Part shown: one piece after another, positions 40,813 through 48,324 of the stretch
Position numbering within the stretch: the stretch's first letter is position 1
Layout: the number at the start of each line of letters is the position of its first letter
Assembly (NCBI RefSeq): GCF_020023735.2
Contig: NZ_CP076444.2
Coordinates: forward strand, 387,501 to 451,500
Reading direction: 5' to 3'
Length of the DNA stretch: 64,000 nt
DNA from: Mycoavidus sp. HKI
Lineage (GTDB): Bacteria; Pseudomonadota; Gammaproteobacteria; Burkholderiales; Burkholderiaceae
The notes under the pieces: generated by a model
What the model was told of the DNA's origin: nothing
What the model saw: the letters and a program-made list of their open reading frames with translations, nothing else
Databases searched by the model: none
Made by a program: the position numbers and the translations under genes

Positions 40813-41963
40813 GTGACTGGATGAGATGAATATTGTTCGCAAATTTCATTAACTGCGGCCACGACCCGTTTGACCTCATGCCGCGGCATGGATGGAAAAA
40901 GAGGCAAGGTCACAATTCCAGCGCCAATGCGCTCGGCATGTGGAAACATATTAACGGTGAAACCGCGTGCTCGATACAATTTGAAAAGGTGAATCGCGGG
41001 ATAGTGCACGCCGCTGCCAATGCCTCGTGCGTGTAGTTCAGCCATAAAGCCAGCACGGTCAAGTGTGAGCGCTGACAGCGGCAGCACAATCTGAAACATA
41101 TGCCAATTGGTATGCTCAAAATCATAGGGCGGTAACTCTACGCCGAGCGCCACTGCCGCCCCGTTAGCAAAGTGTTCAAAATACTCTCGAGCGAGCTCGC
41201 GCCGCTGCTCGGTAAAGCGTGCTAAATGCGGCATTTGTCCCAGGCCGACACGGGCGGCGACATCGCTCAGATTAAATTTGCCGCCAAGGACATCAACCTC
41301 CATGCCGTCAAAGCCGCTACGGGTCACGCCCTGTAGGCGGTACTTCTGTGCTAAAGATGCTTCGGCCTCATCATTGAGCACTAACGCGCCGCCTTCAATT
41401 GAAGTCAGATTTTTATTCGCATGAAAACTAAAGGACACCAAATCACCCATGGCGCCAATGCGTTGGCCGCCCCAGCTTGAGCCAAGCGCTTGAGCGGCGT
41501 CTTCAATCACCCGCAGCCCGTGTGCGCGCGCAATCGCGTATAGCCGATCCATATCGACTGGCAGCCCGGCGAGGTAAACTGGCATGAGCGCTTTAGTACG
41601 GGGCGTGATTGCTTGTTCGAGCAAATTAAGGTCAAGGTTGCGCGTGAGCGGGTCGATATCAACAAAAACAGGTGTTGCGCCAACTTCGATAATCGTATTA
41701 CTGGTCGCCACCCAGGAGAGCGGAGTTGTGATGACTTCGTCACCTGGGCCTACTCCTGCGATGCGCAAGCCGATTGCAAGTGTTGCGGTGCCAGAATTGA
41801 AAGTCCGTACCGGACGTCCGCCGACATAATCGGATAAGGCTGCCTCAAAAGCGAGATTTTGGGGGCCAGTTGTAATCCAGCCGCTGCGCAAAACATCGGC
41901 AACGCCAGCGATTGTTTCTTCATCGATCGTTGGGCGAGTAAAAGGCAGAAACTCCTGACTCAT
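40809..41963 (-). CDS. arnB: UDP-4-amino-4-deoxy-L-arabinose aminotransferase ArnB
   Basis: PLP-dependent DegT/DnrJ/EryC1 aminotransferase of 384 residues that converts UDP-4-keto-pentose to UDP-L-Ara4N. The opening FLPFTRPTIDEETIAGVADVLRSGWITTGP is typical of ArnB, and the PLP Lys lies in SFHANKNLTSIEGGAL (about residue 186). ArnB-type C-terminal segments include WHMFQIVLPL and GVHYPAIHLFKLYR. The ATG at 41963 has AAAGGA upstream, favoured over a TTG one codon earlier. It leads the compact arnB-C-A-A-D series. Confidence 0.94.
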   Translation of the reverse strand: MSQEFLPFTRPTIDEETIAGVADVLRSGWITTGPQNLAFEAALSDYVGGRPVRTFNSGTATLAIGLRIAGVGPGDEVITTPLSWVATSNTIIEVGATPVFVDIDPLTRNLDLNLLEQAITPRTKALMPVYLAGLPVDMDRLYAIARAHGLRVIEDAAQALGSSWGGQRIGAMGDLVSFSFHANKNLTSIEGGALVLNDEAEASLAQKYRLQGVTRSGFDGMEVDVLGGKFNLSDVAARVGLGQMPHLARFTEQRRELAREYFEHFANGAAVALGVELPPYDFEHTNWHMFQIVLPLSALTLDRAGFMAELHARGIGSGVHYPAIHLFKLYRARGFTVNMFPHAERIGAGIVTLPLFPSMPRHEVKRVVAAVNEICEQYSSHPVT

Positions 41964-42028
41964 CAAGATATCCTTTACGAATTAAGTAATGGGGCGTAGT
42001 GAGTAATGATCATTGCGTAGCCGGCGCA

Positions 42029-42400
42029 TTAACCGCGTGCGAGGACATAAACGCCAAGCAAAATGATGCCTGTACCTACTAAGCGCTGTAACGTCAGCGT
42101 CTCACCGAAGAAATAAGCGGCCAGCAGTGCATTCAACACATAGCCAAGCGATAACATTGGATAGGCGATTGACACATCAACTCGTGATAAGCCAACGATC
42201 CACACTACGAGGCTGAAAGCATAACAGACCAGGCCGCCGATAATAGGCCATTGCGCCATCAACTGTAGCCCGACGGGTACAATATTTGCTCGGCTGAACT
42301 CGAATGGGCTGACGGCATTGACGCCGGCTTTAAGTAAGAGTTGGGCGCTGGTGTTGAGTAACACGCCGCCTAAAATGCAGGATAAAGCGATTCGATTCAT
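42029..42400 (-). CDS. ArnE/ArnF-like SMR family flippase subunit
   Basis: Small inner-membrane protein of 123 residues with four transmembrane helices (about 4-22, 42-65, 72-95 and 102-120) in the small multidrug resistance/EamA fold: LNTSAQLLLKAGVNAV, then SLVVWIVGLSRVDVSIAYPMLSLGYVLNALLA. In enterobacteria ArnE and ArnF together flip undecaprenyl-phosphate-L-Ara4N to the periplasmic side. Only one such gene is present here, so the flippase may be a homodimer or the partner lies elsewhere. It lies 65 bases upstream of arnB. Confidence 0.85.
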   Translation of the reverse strand: MNRIALSCILGGVLLNTSAQLLLKAGVNAVSPFEFSRANIVPVGLQLMAQWPIIGGLVCYAFSLVVWIVGLSRVDVSIAYPMLSLGYVLNALLAAYFFGETLTLQRLVGTGIILLGVYVLARG

Positions 42401-42414
42401 GCGCAGGATTCAGG

Positions 42415-42445
42415 AAAAGGATTAAAGTCGGATTCTAATCCTTTT
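42415..42445 (-). terminator. Hairpin after the lipoprotein gene, before the ArnE/F-like gene
   Basis: A perfect 10-bp inverted repeat (AAAAGGATTA / TAATCCTTTT) with an 11-base loop lies 145 bases after the lipoprotein stop and 15 bases before the flippase start codon. Its A- and T-rich outer arms resemble a Rho-independent terminator. If it works, the lipoprotein transcript ends here and the arn genes need a promoter nearby, or it attenuates read-through. Confidence 0.45.
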
Positions 42446-42589
42446 CTGAGGCAACGCGAGACGGTCGAAAGCAGATCAAGCAATGTGGCTGCATATTGCG
42501 CCGTACCTTGGTAATCAGTCTAAGGCTCATAATCATGCCATTACCTGGCTGCTCAGTATTCATTGCTAAAGCGGGCAGGGAGAGCACTC

Positions 42590-43441
42590 TTAGCTTGGAT
42601 CTTGAAGAACGGCTGCAAAAAGTTTTTCAAAAGCGCTAGGGTTTGCATGCAATGCTTTTTTCGCTTGCTGAATTTCTGCTAAATCGAAGCCAACAATAGA
42701 GACAACACTCTCATTGCTCCCTATCATTTCCACTAGTCGATCGGTAAGATCGGTGTTTGAAAGAATTTCTGGGACTTGCGATTCACGACCCAATTTATAC
42801 CCATTTTTTTTCGATAATGCGAAGAAATGGTCAGTCTGATGCACAATTAGGCTTTCATAGCCTTTAAAGTCGGATGAATCGTTTTTATTAAATGGTGTTA
42901 GAGCTAATGGGAGTTTTAGTTTGTAGACTTGATTGACTATGTCAATGACACGCATTACTTCTTTGAGCTCTCCTAGAATGCCATGGTGTTCTTTATATTC
43001 ATGGAAATTCATTCTGTTAGCATCTTCCAATCTAGACTCATTGAATTCTTTTTCCAATTCCTTTAATTTGGCTTCTTTGTCTTTAGTCGATTTGTAAAAC
43101 TTCAAAAATGCCTGGTACTGTTTTTCTGTAATATAGTGAGATTTGAATGCTCTAGCTTTAGCCGCTTTAGATTGTTCACTGTTATTAGGAGTTTTATCGT
43201 TCTTGGCAGCATAAATAAGCATCATATATTTTTCATAAGCCTCCGGTGTGATGAAAATTTCACCTAAAGCTTTATTGACTGCATCGATAGCGCAGTTGTT
43301 TCTGTTGGTTATATCTTCAAAGTAGGAGGGTGTTGTGATCTCAGAGTGTTGCGCTTCCCCTTCCCCAGCGCCACCTCCACCCCCACAAGCAACAATAAAT
43401 AGTTGAAAAAATATTATTAAAGAAGATTTAAGGATTTTCAT
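42590..43441 (-). CDS. Lipoprotein with Josephin-like (papain-like) cysteine protease resemblance
   Basis: Unrecognised protein of 283 residues. It has a lipoprotein signal (MKILKSSLIIFFQLFIVAC, lipobox IVAC, lipidated Cys19) followed by a Gly-rich linker (20-27); Gly rather than Asp after the Cys predicts outer-membrane sorting. The mature part resembles the Josephin fold of ataxin-3: NNCAIDAVNKALGEIFITP (candidate nucleophile Cys50), a long Lys/Glu-rich helical insertion (about 68-165), then TDHFFALSKKNGYKLG (candidate His205) and VPEILSNTDLTDRLVEMI, ending in SIVGFDLAE. The position of the third catalytic residue (Asn in ataxin-3) appears to be Gly218, so activity is uncertain. The gene is AT-rich in Lys/Asn codons and sits inside the arn cluster, 31 bases after arnT; GAGG precedes the start. 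The family call is my inference. Confidence 0.6.
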   Translation of the reverse strand: MKILKSSLIIFFQLFIVACGGGGGAGEGEAQHSEITTPSYFEDITNRNNCAIDAVNKALGEIFITPEAYEKYMMLIYAAKNDKTPNNSEQSKAAKARAFKSHYITEKQYQAFLKFYKSTKDKEAKLKELEKEFNESRLEDANRMNFHEYKEHHGILGELKEVMRVIDIVNQVYKLKLPLALTPFNKNDSSDFKGYESLIVHQTDHFFALSKKNGYKLGRESQVPEILSNTDLTDRLVEMIGSNESVVSIVGFDLAEIQQAKKALHANPSAFEKLFAAVLQDPS

Positions 43442-43472
43442 AAAAACCTCATCAGATCTAATCTATTTATCG

Positions 43473-45155
43473 TTATGCTGGCTTAGCAATAATCACGCGA
43501 TGCGGATCACGCGCGATCACTCGCATTGGCACTCCGCGCGCAGCAAGTGACTCATAAAGTGACACAGGCAATAATGCAAACGCGTACCGCTCTTGTTGCC
43601 AGCGTTGAATCCAGAGTTCGAGTGTGGCTACCCATTTGTGCGGTTCTTGCTCAATGCCAAAACGTAGTTCATCTGGATGCTCAACCATGATCATGGTGCG
43701 GCGTAAATAAAACGGCATCGTGTGATCGAGCATCGTGACCGAATAAAACGGCGTATTAGCCGGCGCTTTTAAGAACTCGGCTTGTACGGTGCTGGCGAGT
43801 GGGGCGCCAGAGCTTATCCGGCCGAACACGTCATGGGCGTTGCCGGCAATGGTGGTGGCCGCTAACCAGCCGCAGGCATAAACGAATAGTGCCTGCATGG
43901 TTGCTGAGGGTTTATTGCGCGCGTTAATCCATGCAGATAGAGCAATGCCGATCAAGGCGGCGGCGAGCGCGAGGTAAACCCAGCTTTGATAATTGCGATA
44001 AAGTGCATTTTCGGCTGGTGTACTGCCTAAATGGCCCAAATATAATGCGCCGGCGCAGCCAAATATAATGAGTACGGTTTGGCCGATCAGATGACGGCGC
44101 CATTGCGTTTTCTCAATCAAAGGTAAATAGCGGCCAAGCAAAAGTGCTATCGCAGGCGCGATTGGCAAGATGTAGGAAATCAGCTTTGAATGCGAAGCAC
44201 TAAAGAAAACAAAAATGAAAGTTGACCAAACCAGCAGCAGTTTGACTGGCGAGAAACCATTCGACTGCGGTGAGGATTTTAGTGCATGCCGTACACTTTG
44301 CCAAAGGATTGATAGCCATGGCAAAAAACCAATCATGAGCACTGGTACGAAATAATAAAATGCCCCAGGGCGGTTCTGTTCGGGTGTTAAGTAGCGGCGA
44401 AATTGCTGAACAATAAAGAAAAACTCGAAAAATGCAGGATGGCGTTGTTGAATCAGCACGAACCATGGCACTGTAATGGCCGCAAAGATCAAGCCGCCGC
44501 TTATCAAATGAAGCCGCTTCCAGAGGGCCCAATCGCGCGTGATTAGGGTATATAAAACGAGTACCGCACTGGGTAAGACCGCGCCAATTAATCCCTTACT
44601 TAATACCGCCAGTGCGATTGACGCCCAGCACAACCACATCCAATTGCGCATCGCAGTGGCTGAAATCCCTGGACGCTGCGCTAGCAATAACGCACATAAA
44701 CCCGCTTGCATCCAAAATGCTAACCCCATGTCAAGCACATTGAAATGCCCAAGCAAATTCCAATAGGGCGCTGAGGCAAGTGCAAGTGCTGCAAAAAATC
44801 CCGCGCGCGCGCCAAAAATGCGTGCGCCAGTAAACCCTGCTAACAGCACGCCGCTAAAGCCACACAATGCTGTGTACAGGCGCGCTTGCCAATCGCCAAT
44901 GCCGAACCAAGCGAACGTCGCGGCGTTAAACCAAGTTTGCAGTGGCGGTTTCTCAAAATAGAGGTAACCATTGTAGCGTGGCGTGACCCAATCGCCGCTT
45001 ACTAACATTTCCCGCGCTATCTCGGCATAACGACCCTCATCGGACGGCACCAAATGGCGGATATTTAATTGCATAAACCAGATCAGTGCGAAGAGGACGC
45101 ACAACACAAGCAAAGTCGTGCGGGAGAAGGGCTGTGATGAAGAAGTGTCATGCAT
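43473..45155 (-). CDS. arnT: Lipid A aminoarabinose transferase ArnT-like glycosyltransferase
   Basis: GT83/PMT-type membrane glycosyltransferase of 560 residues with about 12 transmembrane helices and a C-terminal periplasmic domain. The first periplasmic loop carries the conserved acidic motif HLVPSDEGRYAEIAREMLVSGDWVTPRYNGYLYFEKPPL-type sequence (the part PSDEGRYAEIAREM is diagnostic), with the Asp/Glu needed for catalysis. ArnT moves L-Ara4N from undecaprenyl phosphate to lipid A phosphates on the periplasmic face, reducing negative charge and giving resistance to cationic peptides. It is the most upstream gene of the cluster on the minus strand. Confidence 0.93.
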   Translation of the reverse strand: MHDTSSSQPFSRTTLLVLCVLFALIWFMQLNIRHLVPSDEGRYAEIAREMLVSGDWVTPRYNGYLYFEKPPLQTWFNAATFAWFGIGDWQARLYTALCGFSGVLLAGFTGARIFGARAGFFAALALASAPYWNLLGHFNVLDMGLAFWMQAGLCALLLAQRPGISATAMRNWMWLCWASIALAVLSKGLIGAVLPSAVLVLYTLITRDWALWKRLHLISGGLIFAAITVPWFVLIQQRHPAFFEFFFIVQQFRRYLTPEQNRPGAFYYFVPVLMIGFLPWLSILWQSVRHALKSSPQSNGFSPVKLLLVWSTFIFVFFSASHSKLISYILPIAPAIALLLGRYLPLIEKTQWRRHLIGQTVLIIFGCAGALYLGHLGSTPAENALYRNYQSWVYLALAAALIGIALSAWINARNKPSATMQALFVYACGWLAATTIAGNAHDVFGRISSGAPLASTVQAEFLKAPANTPFYSVTMLDHTMPFYLRRTMIMVEHPDELRFGIEQEPHKWVATLELWIQRWQQERYAFALLPVSLYESLAARGVPMRVIARDPHRVIIAKPA

Positions 45156-45257
45156 AAATATATACGCGTAAGGGAGTTAGGATTTGGCTGTCTGAATATG
45201 TCGGCTTTTATTGTGTCTCATCGCGCGTTCACTGTAGGACTTACCTTGGCAAGCATC

Positions 45258-45647
45258 TTAAATCATTTCAATCAGCAGCGCGGCAACGACTTGGCGGCCT
45301 TCGGCAACTAAAATATTATAAGTACGGCAGGCTGCATAAAGATCCATCGTTTCAACGCCAATTCTGCGGGCCGTAAGTGTACGAATGAGTTCAGCGGAGG
45401 GGAAACGCAACTGTGCGCCACTGCCAAAAATGACGATCTCAATCTCTTCGGCAGGCGCCGCGGTCGTTAACATGCTGAAATGCTCGTTACTTAAGGCGCT
45501 GAATGACGATACTGGCCAGGTTTGTACAGGCGTTTTAGGCTGTACCAGTACGCTATGAGTGTAACGTTCTCGATTAATCTCAACGTATCCTGCACCATAG
45601 GCGGTGATAGTATTGTGCACCGATGATGGGTCTGGGTGTAATTTCAA
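45258..45647 (-). CDS. Mth938-like domain protein (DUF498)
   Basis: Protein of about 129 residues from the DUF498/Mth938 family, related to the mitochondrial complex I assembly factor NDUFAF3; the role in bacteria is not established. Conserved features: ITAYGAGYVEINRERY near the start, VIFGSGAQLRFPSAEL in the middle, and GVETMDLYAACRTYNILVAEGRQVVAALL at the end. The start is taken as the TTG at 45647 (KLHPDPSS...), with GGAAA upstream, because family members begin there; longer readings have no ATG close by. It lies 89 bases from pyrF. Confidence 0.87.
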   Translation of the reverse strand: MKLHPDPSSVHNTITAYGAGYVEINRERYTHSVLVQPKTPVQTWPVSSFSALSNEHFSMLTTAAPAEEIEIVIFGSGAQLRFPSAELIRTLTARRIGVETMDLYAACRTYNILVAEGRQVVAALLIEMI

Positions 45648-45736
45648 GACGATATTTCCGAAAAGCCTAAAAAAATAAATACGAGCTACAATTTGTCTAA
45701 AGGTGCCAATGTGAAACGCCATTTAGGCGAGGCTGG

Positions 45737-46549
45737 TTAACGATATAGATTGATTGCATCACGCGTTTCCCGTGCAGCTTTGCCCGCTGCTGCCGCAAAA
45801 TCATTGCCATTACTGGCATATAAGATTGCGCGTGAGGAATTGATTAACATACCCAAACCCTGTGCAGTACGCCCAGCTTTGATTGTGGCAGCGATATCGC
45901 CGCCTTGCGCGCCTATGCCTGGAATGAGCAATGGCATGTCGCCAACAATCTTGCGTACAGTGGCGATTTCATTAGGAAAAGTAGCGCCCACCACCAAACC
46001 AATCTGGCCGTTTGTATTCCATTTCTGGCTCGCATATTCGGCGACAATTTGATAAAGCGGGCGTCCATTGCTTTCAAGAAACTGTAAATCGGAGCCGCCT
46101 GGATTAGAGGTCCGGCAGAGCACAATGACGCCTTTATCTTGATAGGCGAGGTAAGGCTCAATCGAATCGAAACCCATATAAGGATTCACTGTAACTGCGT
46201 CTGCTTGATAGCGCTCAAAGGCTTCGCGTGCATATTGCTCAGCCGTACTACCGATGTCGCCGCGCTTTGCATCAAGAATGACTGGTAAACCAGGATATTC
46301 GGCGTGAATATACGCAATGAGCTGCTCGAGCTGAGCTTCGGCACGGTGCGCGGCAAAATAAGCAATTTGTGGCTTGAAGGCACACGCATAAGTAGCGCTT
46401 GCATCGACAATCGTGCGGCAAAATTCAAAAATCTTATCGGAGCTTCTCGTGAATGGAGCTGGAAAACGTGCCGGCTCGGGGTCAAGGCCGATACAGAGTA
46501 GCGAATCAGTGCGTTGCCAAGCGTGAGTTAGGGTTTGAATAAAGGACAT
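45737..46549 (-). CDS. pyrF: Orotidine 5'-phosphate decarboxylase (long type)
   Basis: Enzyme of 270 residues that makes UMP, the last step of de novo pyrimidine synthesis. The catalytic Asp-Lys-Asp motif is [18 protein letters not shown] (about residue 90-104), typical of the ~270-residue PyrF type 2. It begins [30 protein letters not shown], in which the segment [10 protein letters not shown] is conserved. A palindrome CCAATATAAATTGG at 46595-46608 lies about 46 bases upstream and could be an operator or promoter element. Length is normal. Confidence 0.95.
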   Translation of the reverse strand: MSFIQTLTHAWQRTDSLLCIGLDPEPARFPAPFTRSSDKIFEFCRTIVDASATYACAFKPQIAYFAAHRAEAQLEQLIAYIHAEYPGLPVILDAKRGDIGSTAEQYAREAFERYQADAVTVNPYMGFDSIEPYLAYQDKGVIVLCRTSNPGGSDLQFLESNGRPLYQIVAEYASQKWNTNGQIGLVVGATFPNEIATVRKIVGDMPLLIPGIGAQGGDIAATIKAGRTAQGLGMLINSSRAILYASNGNDFAAAAGKAARETRDAINLYR

Positions 46550-46695
46550 AGCAAAAAGCTCTGGCGATTGCGTAGAAAAAATAATGGTTGCATACCAATA
46601 TAAATTGGTTGTTAATTAACCTAATCAGTTAATTTGGTGGGTTGTGAGAAAACATGGCACAGGTGTTAAATTTAAACAAACTTAGGGAAATTGTA

Positions 46696-46839
46696 ATGGC
46701 TATTGCTTTATTTGACACGTTAAAGTTTTGTAAGCGCTTGAAAGAAGCGGGGTTCCGAGTGCTCAAGCTCATTGGGTTGGCTATTGCGCAGAGTGGATTT
46801 TTAGCTGGCATATTGAAGTTTTGGCCGGCTAGTTTTTAG
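46696..46839 (+). pseudogene. DUF1640-type coiled-coil gene, truncated and frameshifted
   Basis: The start MAIALFDTLKFCKRLKEAGF matches the opening of DUF1640 coiled-coil proteins (DTLKFVKRLKEAG, then PExQAEAQAE). After KEAG the frame continues as FRVLKLIGLAI..., whereas the +1 frame reads GVPSAQAHW, as expected for the family, so a frameshift is present near 46750. The downstream coiled coil and the C-terminal membrane helix are missing. The remnant is non-functional. Confidence 0.65.
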
Positions 46840-46882
46840 CCTATACAGAAAATTTTGCGGATATGTTTATGTTCGCAAAAGT

Positions 46883-47968
46883 TCAGGTGAGCAGCCAGTC
46901 GTCAAAACGCGTAATGACTTCCGCTTGGTGTTTCAGCCAATATGAACCATTATTATATAAACCTCGCTTGAGGCTGTCTGGAGATATTTGCAGTAACTTA
47001 GCGTGCTTAGGGTGAATATATTTAAGAGCATCAGGTTGAGTGGGCGTGATGGCGTAGGGTGCAAGTAGCGCTTGTCGCTTTGGATGTGAAGCAAATTGAA
47101 TGAATTGACGACATAGTTCGGCGTGAGGTGTTCCCTTCAAAATGGCCCAACTCTCACAACTATAAATATGTTGATCCCATGCAATCGCAACGGGTGCGCC
47201 AGCGTCAATAATCGACTGCGCGCGGGCGGCCCAAACAGAGGTTAAATCTATCTCACCGGACTTTAGCATCTGCTCAGTCTGAGCTCCGCTTGTCCACCAG
47301 GCTGCAATGTGTGGTTTGATTTTTTCAAGGCTTTGAAATGCCTGTTCGAGATTGCATGGGTAGACTGTATTTGGATTGACGCCAGCAGCCATCAATGCTT
47401 GTTCAATGGTGTCAAAAGGATGCTTGCGAAGACTGCGCCGGCCAGGGAAATTCTGCACATCCCATAGATCCTTCCAGGATTGCGGCGGCTGGCGTTGCTT
47501 GAAGGCATCTGTACGGTAGGCAAGCACAGTGCTATATATATTTATCCCAACACCATGCGGCAGGATAAAGTGCGGCGGAATCGACGAAATGACAGGATCG
47601 TTTTTAAATTCATGCGGCTCTAAATAAGGTGTGTCAGCGGTTAATGACAAAATGGAGAACCGGCTGATAGCGGCCATATCCCATAGATAGCGCTTGGATT
47701 CGACCATTGTCCGAATCTGTGCGATAGGCTCGGCAAGTGATGAAACACTGACAATTTTAATGCCGGTTGCTTTTGTAAAAGGCTCGTAAAACGCTTTTTT
47801 ATAGATCTCTGTGAAAATTCCTCCTGCATCGCGTATGACAATTTCCTTTGAGGTTACTCGAGATGCGGTCCAAATAAATGGAGCGGCAATGACCGCTGCG
47901 CCAAACGTCGCGGCTTTCATGACTTTGCGACGATGCAGGCTTTGGAGTGGGCTCTTATTATTAACCAT
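46883..47968 (-). CDS. Periplasmic substrate-binding protein (spermidine/putrescine type), orphan
   Basis: Family 1/PotD-like solute-binding protein of 361 residues. The N-terminus has a basic twin-Arg-like stretch before a hydrophobic segment (SLHRRKVMKAATFGAAVIAAPFIWTAS), so it may use the Tat system. The mature protein opens with EIVIRDAGGIFTEIYKKAFYEPF, and contains WDMAAISRFSILSL and QSWKDLWDVQNFPGRRSLRK, typical of binding proteins for polyamines or similar organic cations. No permease or ATPase genes are adjacent, so either they are elsewhere or the system has decayed. Confidence 0.82.
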   Translation of the reverse strand: MVNNKSPLQSLHRRKVMKAATFGAAVIAAPFIWTASRVTSKEIVIRDAGGIFTEIYKKAFYEPFTKATGIKIVSVSSLAEPIAQIRTMVESKRYLWDMAAISRFSILSLTADTPYLEPHEFKNDPVISSIPPHFILPHGVGINIYSTVLAYRTDAFKQRQPPQSWKDLWDVQNFPGRRSLRKHPFDTIEQALMAAGVNPNTVYPCNLEQAFQSLEKIKPHIAAWWTSGAQTEQMLKSGEIDLTSVWAARAQSIIDAGAPVAIAWDQHIYSCESWAILKGTPHAELCRQFIQFASHPKRQALLAPYAITPTQPDALKYIHPKHAKLLQISPDSLKRGLYNNGSYWLKHQAEVITRFDDWLLT

Positions 47969-48324
47969 ATGTGTATTCTTAATGCGTGGCTGAGAATTCG
48001 GTAGCAGGCTGTATTTAAAGGCGCTGGGCGGCTGAGTTAAAGTGTAATCCTTGCGCCAGTTTTTAATAGAAGTGTGAGCCTCATGTCAGGTCAAGGACCT
48101 TTGATCATTGAGGCCTTCAACTTGAAGGTGCTGATTAAAGCTTACGGTTAAGCAAGCCGTTTGGTTTAACTGGTTGTGTAAAGGCTAGCCCTAAAAAAGG
48201 GGGCATTCGCTGCGAGCACTCAAAAATTCTGGTTTGATATTTTATCGTCTTGACTCGGTTTTGAGCAATCATTAAACGATTTTTGAGTGCTGGTATAGCG
48301 CAGCATTGTGTATGCAGATAGTCA
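47969..48324. other. 356-bp region without a supported gene
   Basis: No coding frame with a ribosome-binding site was found. The region holds a 13-bp perfect inverted repeat (AGCACTCAAAAAT at 48215-48227 and its complement at 48279-48291), listed separately. The right side should hold the transcription end of the 2-hydroxycarboxylate transporter gene and the left side the promoter of the binding-protein gene. Confidence 0.5.
48215..48291. repeat. Inverted repeat pair of 13 bp, 51-bp spacer
   Basis: AGCACTCAAAAAT at 48215-48227 is exactly complementary to ATTTTTGAGTGCT at 48279-48291. CTGCG flanks the left arm outside and recurs (as CGCAG) near 48300. The spacer is AT-rich with no frame. It could be a small non-autonomous element or the remnant of one, or a transcription end signal for the transporter gene at 48325. 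Confidence 0.4.

Noticed and set aside
42029..42400. A second ArnE/ArnF subunit next to the first
   Set aside because: No second small four-helix frame is present in the cluster; only one subunit can be supported.
48181..48300. Possible CRISPR-like or tandem repeat
   Set aside because: Only one inverted pair exists; there are no repeated units with spacers.
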